From: Capnocytophaga cynodegmi DSM 19736
Lineage (GTDB): Bacteria > Bacteroidota > Bacteroidia > Flavobacteriales > Flavobacteriaceae
NCBI RefSeq assembly: GCF_000379185.1
Contig: NZ_KB900716.1
Span: forward strand, 1-38,004
Direction of reading: 5' to 3'
DNA: 38,004 nt
Part shown: positions 31,412 to 38,004 of the stretch, piece by piece
Layout of the letters: each line of letters starts with the position of its first letter
Position numbering within the stretch: the first letter of the stretch is position 1
The notes under the pieces: generated by a model
Seen by the model: only the letters and a program-made list of their open reading frames with translations
Database searches by the model: none
Told to the model about the DNA's origin: nothing
Program-made: the position numbers and the translations under genes

Positions 31412-32075
31412 TAATTTTGATTAGATTTTCGATAAAATCATCTGTAATGTCATTCATAGAGTGAATTAGTAAATCGGACTTTGAGAGGTCTTGATTTCCT
31501 GAGTTTGGGTTTTTAAATCCGATACAATTCATTCCTGCACTTTTGGCGGCTTGTACTCCATTTTTACTATCTTCCAGCACCCAAAAATTCTTAGAATCAG
31601 CTTGATACCATTGGGCTACTTTTGTAAAAATTTCAGGAAAAGGTTTGCTGAATTTCACATCGTCACCACTCATAATCACATCAAAAAAATGGCTGATATG
31701 TATTTTTTTTGTGAAATAATCAATCAATTTTCGTGATGAAGAGGAAGCCAAAGCCAGCGAAAATCCGTGATTTTTGAGTTTTTGTATAACATTTTTAACC
31801 CCTTCAACTTCTGTAACTTCAATTTCTTCAAAACGCTCATAAAAGTAGGTTCGATGAAATTGTAATAACTCTTCAGCCGACTTTGAGAGAAGAGCATCTT
31901 CCTTTATTTTTTTCCACATAGGAATTGCTGACATTCCCGTCAGCGTCTCTTCGATATAGCTTTTTGGAAATTGAATTTCAAGTTGTTGGAAAACTTCATA
32001 AATGATTTGACAATGCATCGGTTCACTATCTACCAATACGCCGTCCATATCAAAAATAAAATATTTTGGAGTCAT
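31389..32075 (-). CDS. HAD family phosphatase (beta-phosphoglucomutase-like)
   Basis: 228 residues of HAD subfamily IA. Motif I is FDMDGVLVDSEP (Asp9 and Asp11), motif II the SSSSRKL loop, motif III the lysine in KPFPEIF, and motif IV VLEDSKNGVQAAKSAG. A helical cap follows motif I. The substrate, a sugar phosphate or similar, cannot be told from sequence. It is the first gene of the two-gene leftward unit. A good promoter lies 22 bases upstream. Confidence 0.88.
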   Translation of the reverse strand: MTPKYFIFDMDGVLVDSEPMHCQIIYEVFQQLEIQFPKSYIEETLTGMSAIPMWKKIKEDALLSKSAEELLQFHRTYFYERFEEIEVTEVEGVKNVIQKLKNHGFSLALASSSSRKLIDYFTKKIHISHFFDVIMSGDDVKFSKPFPEIFTKVAQWYQADSKNFWVLEDSKNGVQAAKSAGMNCIGFKNPNSGNQDLSKSDLLIHSMNDITDDFIENLIKINEKSSGK

Positions 32076-32097
32076 TATGATTGTAATATTTTGAAGT

Positions 32098-32127
32098 CAA
32101 AAGTAGTATTTTATTTGAAATAAACAA
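32098..32127 (-). promoter_or_regulatory. Promoter of the HAD / HMG-CoA lyase genes
   Basis: On the minus strand: TTG (32127-32125), exactly 19 bases, then TACTTTTG (32105-32098). An ideal Bacteroidota promoter. Confidence 0.7.
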
Positions 32128-32162
32128 ATTCAATATTTGAAAAAAAATCATATTCTTCGGCT

Positions 32163-32190
32163 TTGTTCTGTTGAGAAATTGTTAAATTTG
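32163..32190 (+). promoter_or_regulatory. Promoter of ktrB-ktrA
   Basis: TTG at 32163-32165, a 17-base spacer, and TAAATTTG at 32183-32190, 19 bases before ktrB. Confidence 0.6.
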
Positions 32191-32209
32191 CACCCATTTT
32201 TGAAGTGTT

Positions 32210-33538
32210 ATGACACGAAAATTTTCACCATATTCTTTAGTAATTTTATCATTTATTGTACTGATATTTGTCGGAACCATTTTGCTGACAATGCCGTTTT
32301 CTTATACAGAAAATAACGAGGTGGATTTCTTCGATGCTTTGTTTACGGCGACTTCAGCTGTTACTGTTACTGGGTTGGTAGTCAATGATGTAAGTTCTGT
32401 TTTTACAATCTATGGTAAAATAATACTGATGGTCTTGATCCAAATGGGAGGATTGGGATTACTTACCTTTTCATCTGCAATTATATTATTGATATCCAAA
32501 AAAATAGGGTTTCATACCAAAAAAATAGTCGCTGAAGGATTAAATCACGTAGCCAAGTTCGACATATATTCACACATCAAAAAAGTGGTGTTTGTGGTGT
32601 TTGTCATTGAGGCTGTTGGAGCATTGTTTCTTTTTGGGCAATTCATTACCGAGTACGATTTTTTTACAGCTGGGTTTTATGCCGTTTTTCATTCAGTTTC
32701 AGCCTTTTGCAATGCTGGTTTTGGATTACTTCCGAATAATTTAGAAAATTATGTTTTCAATCCTTTTGTAAATTTTGTTATTGCATTTTTGATAATATTC
32801 GGTGGCTTGGGCTTTGCGGCTATCATTGAAATATACGAATTTATACGAGGTAAAAGAAGAAAAATAAGTATCAACACAAAATTTTCATCATTAATAACGA
32901 TTATTCTTCTGATTTTAGGAACATTATTATTTTTCGTGTTGGAATATGGCAATGAAACTACACTTGCCAACAAGAATATTTTTGAGAAGTTATTGATAAG
33001 TTTTTTTCACTCAACATCTTTGCGTACAGCGGGGTTTAACACAATTCCTCTGGCAGGAATTGGAGGGGCAACGGTGCTTTTTTGTGCTATATTTATGTTC
33101 ATTGGAGCTTCGCCAGGTTCAACAGGAAGTGGGGTAAAAACGACGACTATCGGGATTTTATTCTTAGGAATTAAAGCGGCGTTGCTTAATAGAGAATATA
33201 TTGAATTTTCAAAACGAAGAATTTCTTGGAGAGCGTTGAATAAGGCATCGGCATTAACCATTATAGCGATGTTCTACATACTTACAATGATTATTATTAT
33301 GGCAGAGTTGGAGCCAGATAAAGATATTTTAAAAGTAGCTTTTGAATTGATGTCTGCTTTCGGAACAGTTGGACTTTCAATGGGAGTTACTCCTCATTTG
33401 ACGATAGCTTCAAAGGTAATTATCATATTCACAATGTTTTTGGGTAGGGTAGGACCTCTAACCATCGTTCTGGCTTTATCCAGAGACAGCCGTAAAGGAA
33501 AATACAAATATCCGAAGGAAAATATTTTAATAGGTTAG
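32210..33538 (+). CDS. ktrB: Potassium uptake channel subunit KtrB/TrkH
   Basis: The membrane pore of a sodium- or proton-coupled potassium system. 442 residues with four repeated M1-P-M2 units. Selectivity-filter-like loops: TSAVTVTGLVV, SAFCNAGFG, TSLRTAGFN and SAFGTVGLS; conserved GGLGLLTFS and LGRVGPLT also stand out. The size fits KtrB rather than the longer TrkH. The regulatory subunit follows two bases later. Confidence 0.92.
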   Translation: MTRKFSPYSLVILSFIVLIFVGTILLTMPFSYTENNEVDFFDALFTATSAVTVTGLVVNDVSSVFTIYGKIILMVLIQMGGLGLLTFSSAIILLISKKIGFHTKKIVAEGLNHVAKFDIYSHIKKVVFVVFVIEAVGALFLFGQFITEYDFFTAGFYAVFHSVSAFCNAGFGLLPNNLENYVFNPFVNFVIAFLIIFGGLGFAAIIEIYEFIRGKRRKISINTKFSSLITIILLILGTLLFFVLEYGNETTLANKNIFEKLLISFFHSTSLRTAGFNTIPLAGIGGATVLFCAIFMFIGASPGSTGSGVKTTTIGILFLGIKAALLNREYIEFSKRRISWRALNKASALTIIAMFYILTMIIIMAELEPDKDILKVAFELMSAFGTVGLSMGVTPHLTIASKVIIIFTMFLGRVGPLTIVLALSRDSRKGKYKYPKENILIG

Positions 33539-33540
33539 TT

Positions 33541-34191
33541 ATGAAGAATTATTTAGTTATTGGGTTAGGAGAATTTGGTAAATCTGTTGCTAAAACTCTT
33601 TACAAAAATAAAGCTACAGTACTTGCTGTTGATATGTCCGAAGAATTAATCAGACAGGCATTAGACGAAAGAATCATAGATGATGCAATTATTTTGGACG
33701 CAACGGACGAAATAGCACTTAAAAATGTTGTTAAAGATGATTTCAAAACGGCTTTTGTTAGTGTAGGAGATAATATTCAGGCAAGTATTTTGATTACGCT
33801 GTATTTGAAAGAGTTAGGTGTGAAAAATATTATTTGTAAGGCCGTAAATCACACTCAAGGAAGGGTATTGGAGAAAATCGGGGCAACGCAGGTAGTTTTC
33901 CCAGAGGAATCAATGGGAGAGAAAATTGCTCTTACTGTGTTGCGACCTACTGTAATTGAATATTTTAAATTTTCTGAAGATTATTTTATTTACGAAATCA
34001 AGATTCCTAATAACTATGTGGGTAAAACTCTGAAAGACCTCAATTTAAGACGAAAATACGATGTAAACATCTTAGCTGTAAAGCATTCCGACGGGAAAAT
34101 GAACGTGACGCCCAATCCAGAAACGAAACTCAATCAGGAAGATTTGTTAATCATTTTGGCAAAAGAAAATGTAGTAGACGAAATTCTTTAA
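33541..34191 (+). CDS. ktrA: Potassium uptake regulatory subunit KtrA/TrkA (RCK domains)
   Basis: The cytoplasmic gating ring of the KtrB channel. 216 residues: RCK_N with the nucleotide-binding IGLGEFGKSVAKTL and an acidic end of the second strand (LAVDMS), then RCK_C from about residue 135 (KIPNNYVGKTLKDLNLRRKY). ATP/ADP or NAD(H) binding is expected. One RCK unit, so it matches KtrA rather than the doubled TrkA. It is in the same transcript as ktrB. Confidence 0.92.
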   Translation: MKNYLVIGLGEFGKSVAKTLYKNKATVLAVDMSEELIRQALDERIIDDAIILDATDEIALKNVVKDDFKTAFVSVGDNIQASILITLYLKELGVKNIICKAVNHTQGRVLEKIGATQVVFPEESMGEKIALTVLRPTVIEYFKFSEDYFIYEIKIPNNYVGKTLKDLNLRRKYDVNILAVKHSDGKMNVTPNPETKLNQEDLLIILAKENVVDEIL

Positions 34192-34206
34192 GAAAAGATT
34201 AATTGA

Positions 34207-35145
34207 TTAATAAAGTCCATTTCGTATTATTTCCAAACTTCCAAAACTTATCATAAACCAGAGAATTACAGCAAAAAGCAAAGGTCTTAGCCCGATAGTG
34301 CGTAGCTTTTCACGGGTTAATGTCGCACCGATAAGAAAGAGTGTTAAATGCAATATTGATTTGGAAACCAATGTGATTTCCTTATTCACACTATTGAAAA
34401 TAGGAAAGTAAGTATTAACAACAATCGCCAAAACAAAAGCAATTATAAACCAAGGAATTTTAATTTTGGAATTATTGCTTTTAAACAAAAACATCGTTAG
34501 GAAACACAATGGAATAATCCACAAAGCTCTGGCTAACTTTACTATGGTTGCAATTTTCAGGGCTTCATCGCCAAACTTTCCTGCTGCCCCCACAACCGAA
34601 CTTGTATCGTGAATTCCTATCGCACACCATAAGCCAAACTCCTGCTGTGAAAGGTTTAGCCATTGACCAATAATTGGATATATAAGTAGTGCTAATGAGT
34701 TTAAAGTGAATATAATAGCCAATGCTATAGAAATATCTCTACCTTTAGGATTTGCAATAGGAGTTACGGCAGCAATGGCACTTCCTCCGCAAATGGCAGT
34801 CCCAACAGACAACAAAAATGAAAGTATATTGCCTAATTTTAATAATTTCCCTAAAAAATACCCTCCAACTAAAACAAATAGAATGCTCCCAATGGTAAGC
34901 AAAAATCCAGAGCTACCAGCTTGTAACGCTTCATCTAACCTCAATCCGAATCCTAAGCCAATAACTGCAATTTTCAGTAGAAGATGGATATACTTATTGA
35001 GTTGATTCTGAAAACTATTTTTGAAGAATAACGCCCAAAAGAAACCTAAAAGCAAAGCCACAGGCGATGATATCCAAGGTGTTAAGCACAGACAACAAAA
35101 AAAGATAAAAAATACGTTATGTAACTTGAAGTTGTTAATTTGCAT
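34207..35145 (-). CDS. YeiH family putative sulfate exporter
   Basis: A 312-residue inner-membrane protein with about ten hydrophobic segments. YeiH-family features: IGLGFGLRLDEAL, SVGTAICGGSAIAA, GIHDTSSVVGAA and KLARALWIIPL. The family is named for a suggested sulfate export; the true substrate is unknown here. It lies 57 bases downstream of copA and may be transcribed with it. It is separated from convergent ktrA by only 15 bases. Confidence 0.88.
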   Translation of the reverse strand: MQINNFKLHNVFFIFFCCLCLTPWISSPVALLLGFFWALFFKNSFQNQLNKYIHLLLKIAVIGLGFGLRLDEALQAGSSGFLLTIGSILFVLVGGYFLGKLLKLGNILSFLLSVGTAICGGSAIAAVTPIANPKGRDISIALAIIFTLNSLALLIYPIIGQWLNLSQQEFGLWCAIGIHDTSSVVGAAGKFGDEALKIATIVKLARALWIIPLCFLTMFLFKSNNSKIKIPWFIIAFVLAIVVNTYFPIFNSVNKEITLVSKSILHLTLFLIGATLTREKLRTIGLRPLLFAVILWFMISFGSLEIIRNGLY

Positions 35146-35202
35146 TTTTAGTTTTTACATTTTTAATCATAAAGTCCCCAAAAGTACATAATCGAACTTG
35201 TT

Positions 35203-37812
35203 TCACAGCTTTACATTTCTCAATCGTAAGGCATTGACTATTACGCTTACTGAACTGAAACTCATTGCCAAAGCTCCTAACATTGGTGAAAGCAAAATTC
35301 CGAAGAAAGGAAACAAAATTCCTGCCGCAATAGGAATTCCGATGGTGTTGTAAATCATTGCGAAAAATAAATTTTGCTTAATGTTTTTCACTACATAATG
35401 ACTTAGTTTCTTAACCTTTACAATGCCGTTAAGGTCGCCCTTCACTAATGTTATTTTGGCACTTTCTATGGCTACGTCGGTGCCTGTTCCCATTGCGATA
35501 CCCACATTGGCTTGTGCGAGGGCAGGAGCATCGTTGATGCCGTCCCCCGCCATCGCTACGATTTTCCCCTTTTGCTGTAATTTTTCTATTTCGTTTTGCT
35601 TATCTTGGGGCAACATTGATGCTTTGTAGTTTTTTAACCCAATTTCATCAGCTATAGCCTTTGCGGTGAAAGGATTATCGCCCGTTAGCATTATAATTTC
35701 TATTCCCAACGTTTGCAGATTTTTCAAAGCACTTATTGTAGTGGGTTTTATAGGGTCTGAAATGACCACAGCCGCAATAATTTCCTTATTTTCAACTAAA
35801 AAAGAGAGTGTTTTGCCTTTCTGTTGCTCTTGCTTTACTTGTTTGTTTATCGAAATGGGAAGTAAAACACCTGCATCGGCAAGGAGTTTGTCATTTCCAA
35901 AGTAATATTTGTTCTGCCCTAAAGTTCCCGAAACTCCTTTGCCTGAAATGGCTTTGAAATGTGTTATTTCGAGGCTGGTTATGCTGTTCTGTAGGGCGTA
36001 CTCATTGGTGGCTTTGGCAAGTGGGTGTTCACTATTTTTGTTTAAAGAATAAATGATGGTTAGTAACTCCTTCTCGGTGTGATTTCCAAAGGGAATTATC
36101 TTCTCCAAGTTGGGTTTTCCCTCAGTTATGGTGCCTGTTTTATCAATAACGAGTGTATCGACAGCGTTCATACGCTCCAAAGCCTCTGCATTTTTGATAA
36201 GAATTCCGTTTTGTGCCCCCTTGCCGATGCCTACCATCACCGACATTGGCGTTGCTAAGCCCAAAGCACACGGACAAGCGATAATCAGTACGGCAATGGC
36301 ATTCACCAGAGCATAAGTGTAAGCATTTTCCTTCCCAAAGATAATCCAGAGGACGAATGTCAGCATCGAGATGATAATTACAATGGGTACGAAGTATGAT
36401 GAAATCTTATCAGCAAGTTTTTGAATGGGAGCTTGGCTTCGACTGGCTTTCTGAACCATATCAATGATCTGAGAAAGCAATGTTTCTGCTCCTACTTTTT
36501 TGGTTTGCATTATGAAGCTGGTTGTGCCATTAATAGTTCCTGCCGAAATGGGGTCTCCTATCTGTTTTTCAACAGGAATAGGCTCTCCCGTAATCATACT
36601 TTCATCAATGATTGCTGTGCCTTGCGTGATTATTCCATCAACAGGGATTTTATCACCTGGTTTTACTCTCAAAAAGTCATCTTTAACAACTTCACTGATA
36701 GAAACTTCTTTCTCTTGACCATCACTAATTTTGATAGCCGTATTAGGAGCTAAACTTAGCAACATTTTGATGGCATTTTGCGTTTTTCCGTGTGCCGAAG
36801 CCTCCAATAATTGTCCGAGCATTACCAAAGTGAGAATGACGGTAGTAGCTTCAAAATAGACGTGTACCTCTGCGTGATGTGTCTTGAACTGAGCAGGAAA
36901 CCAATTAGGGAAAAGCATTCCTATTACGCTGAAAATCCAAGCTATTCCAGCTCCAATTCCAATAAGGGTAAACATATTGAAGTTCAGAGACTTCAAACTT
37001 TTCCACGCTCTTACAAAAAATATGTTACAGAAGTAAAACACAACAGGCAAAGAAAGTATACATTGTATCCAATTCCAGTATTTTTGTTCCATTAAGCGAT
37101 ACAAAATGTTGTTAGGAATCATTTCGCTCATTGCAATAATGAAAATGGGAATGGTAAAAGCCACCGAACCCCAGAATTTGTACCGAAGTTCCTTCAATTT
37201 CTTGCTTTCTGCAGAATTTTCATCAGAAGAAAAGGCTGAAACTTCCTCCACTAAATCCATTCCACAGATAGGACAATCACCCATCTTGTCATAGGTTTTG
37301 TCGCCCTCGCATTGCATTGGGCAATAGAATGTTACATTGCCTTTAGGTGTGTTTTCGGTCGTTTTTGAAGTATTTTCGATTGTTTGTTCAAAAGTTTTAT
37401 GTAAGGAATAATGAGTCCCTTCCAAACTTCGGCTTAATTTGGCAAATGAAATAGGTTTTGACAGATGCACAACAACCTTTTTTTCCTTTCCATCGACTGA
37501 AATTTCCTCCACGCCATCTATTTCTTGTAACGCTTCACGAACCGTATTTTCACAACCCGAGCAACTCATTCCTTTTACGAAGTATGTATATGTTTGTGCC
37601 TCAGTTAAATTGGTGTGAATGCTGTAATTTGTCTTTTCCAACGCTTTTTCGAGTAAGGAAAAAGGAATTTCCTCATCAGATTCTATTTGAGCTTGTTGCG
37701 AATCCAAATCTATTTTTACTGAATGAATAGTATCAAGGTTTGAAAGGGCTTTTTCAACAGTTCCTATGCAGCCATAGCAACTCATTCCTTTAATATAATA
37801 TGTCTGTTTCAT
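35203..37812 (-). CDS. copA: Copper-translocating P-type ATPase (CopA-like)
   Basis: Exports monovalent copper across the inner membrane. 869 residues. Two N-terminal heavy-metal domains carry GMSCYGC (Cys12, Cys15) and GMSCSGC (Cys84, Cys87). A heavy-metal binding segment at about 162-190 has YCPMQC and CPICGMDL. The ATPase core has TGEPIPVEK, the membrane CPC motif IACPCALGLATP, phosphorylation site DKTGTIT, HPLAKA and GDGINDAPALAQA. The C-terminal segments YNTIGIPIAAG and MSFSSVSVIVNALRL suit the copper(I) class. No CopZ or CueR-like regulator is next to it; a -7 box lies at 37868-37875. Confidence 0.95.
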   Translation of the reverse strand: MKQTYYIKGMSCYGCIGTVEKALSNLDTIHSVKIDLDSQQAQIESDEEIPFSLLEKALEKTNYSIHTNLTEAQTYTYFVKGMSCSGCENTVREALQEIDGVEEISVDGKEKKVVVHLSKPISFAKLSRSLEGTHYSLHKTFEQTIENTSKTTENTPKGNVTFYCPMQCEGDKTYDKMGDCPICGMDLVEEVSAFSSDENSAESKKLKELRYKFWGSVAFTIPIFIIAMSEMIPNNILYRLMEQKYWNWIQCILSLPVVFYFCNIFFVRAWKSLKSLNFNMFTLIGIGAGIAWIFSVIGMLFPNWFPAQFKTHHAEVHVYFEATTVILTLVMLGQLLEASAHGKTQNAIKMLLSLAPNTAIKISDGQEKEVSISEVVKDDFLRVKPGDKIPVDGIITQGTAIIDESMITGEPIPVEKQIGDPISAGTINGTTSFIMQTKKVGAETLLSQIIDMVQKASRSQAPIQKLADKISSYFVPIVIIISMLTFVLWIIFGKENAYTYALVNAIAVLIIACPCALGLATPMSVMVGIGKGAQNGILIKNAEALERMNAVDTLVIDKTGTITEGKPNLEKIIPFGNHTEKELLTIIYSLNKNSEHPLAKATNEYALQNSITSLEITHFKAISGKGVSGTLGQNKYYFGNDKLLADAGVLLPISINKQVKQEQQKGKTLSFLVENKEIIAAVVISDPIKPTTISALKNLQTLGIEIIMLTGDNPFTAKAIADEIGLKNYKASMLPQDKQNEIEKLQQKGKIVAMAGDGINDAPALAQANVGIAMGTGTDVAIESAKITLVKGDLNGIVKVKKLSHYVVKNIKQNLFFAMIYNTIGIPIAAGILFPFFGILLSPMLGALAMSFSSVSVIVNALRLRNVKL

Positions 37813-37867
37813 AGTGTTTTACGATTGATTAGGTATTGTTAGTGACTTTTTATGAAAGAATTTCTTG

Positions 37868-37875
37868 CAAAATTA
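37868..37875 (-). promoter_or_regulatory. copA promoter -7 box
   Basis: On the minus strand this reads TAATTTTG, an exact TAnnTTTG match 55 bases before copA. No clear -33 TTG at the standard distance, so an activator may help. The remaining bases to 38004 hold nothing I can identify. Confidence 0.45.
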
Positions 37876-38004
37876 TAAAAAAAATAAAACAATAATGGTC
37901 ATATTCCATCTGTAATTACTATTTTATACCTTTTTCAGGCTCTGAACTATTCTTTTGATTATCAGTAGAATGATTTTTATAGTATTAAATATTTTATAAA
38001 TATT

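Noticed and set aside
36421-36753. 110-codon frame opposite copA
   Set aside because: Lies entirely within the conserved ATPase core on the other strand.

Overview
The window reads as chromosome of an AT-rich member of Bacteroidota, family Flavobacteriaceae, and most likely Capnocytophaga or a close relative. The evidence is the gliding lipoprotein gene gldH, flavobacterial gene orders (ricT-gldH-PBP1A; DUF6089-uppS-bamA-ompH-ompH-murI; mutL-rhomboid), and many promoters of the Bacteroidota TAnnTTTG type, several with a TTG about 17-22 bases further upstream. The genus is a guess. It rests partly on the split RNA-repair operon at 8.7-12.1 kb, which matches the Pnkp1-Rnl-Hen1 complex that I recall being described from Capnocytophaga gingivalis. 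A catalase gene would fit the catalase-positive animal-associated species better than the human oral ones. I saw no tRNA, rRNA, CRISPR array, insertion sequence or phage gene.

Region by region. 1-1.7 kb: a stand-alone trpB behind what looks like a complete tryptophan attenuator: promoter, leader peptide with two adjacent Trp codons, antiterminator sequences and an intrinsic terminator. 1.7-6.1 kb: an oxidative stress island with catalase, an ECF sigma factor with an RsrA-like zinc anti-sigma, a DUF417/RclC-like membrane protein and a fused MsrA-MsrB lipoprotein. 6.1-8.5 kb: pheT. 8.7-12.1 kb: hen1-rnl-pnkp1, an RNA-repair operon transcribed leftward. 12.4-13.6 kb: sucC. 13.9-20.2 kb: envelope cluster (DUF6089 protein, uppS, bamA, two ompH/skp paralogues, murI). 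20.2-24.4 kb, leftward: ricT, gldH, a class A penicillin-binding protein. 24.7-25.2 kb: azurin-like lipoprotein. 25.3-28.3 kb: small membrane protein, mutL, rhomboid protease. 28.4-30.5 kb: TPR protein and truA. 30.5-32.1 kb, leftward: HAD phosphatase and HMG-CoA lyase. 32.2-34.2 kb: KtrB/KtrA potassium uptake. 34.2-37.8 kb, leftward: YeiH-like transporter and a copper P-type ATPase.

Themes. The envelope genes join lipid-carrier synthesis, outer-membrane assembly, peptidoglycan precursor supply and polymerisation within 12 kb. The stress genes cover peroxide, methionine oxidation, copper and RNA damage. The most rewarding places to look are the trp attenuator, the redox sigma/anti-sigma/MsrAB module, and the RNA-repair operon with a dyad just upstream. 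All functional calls are made by reading motifs; no database search was run.
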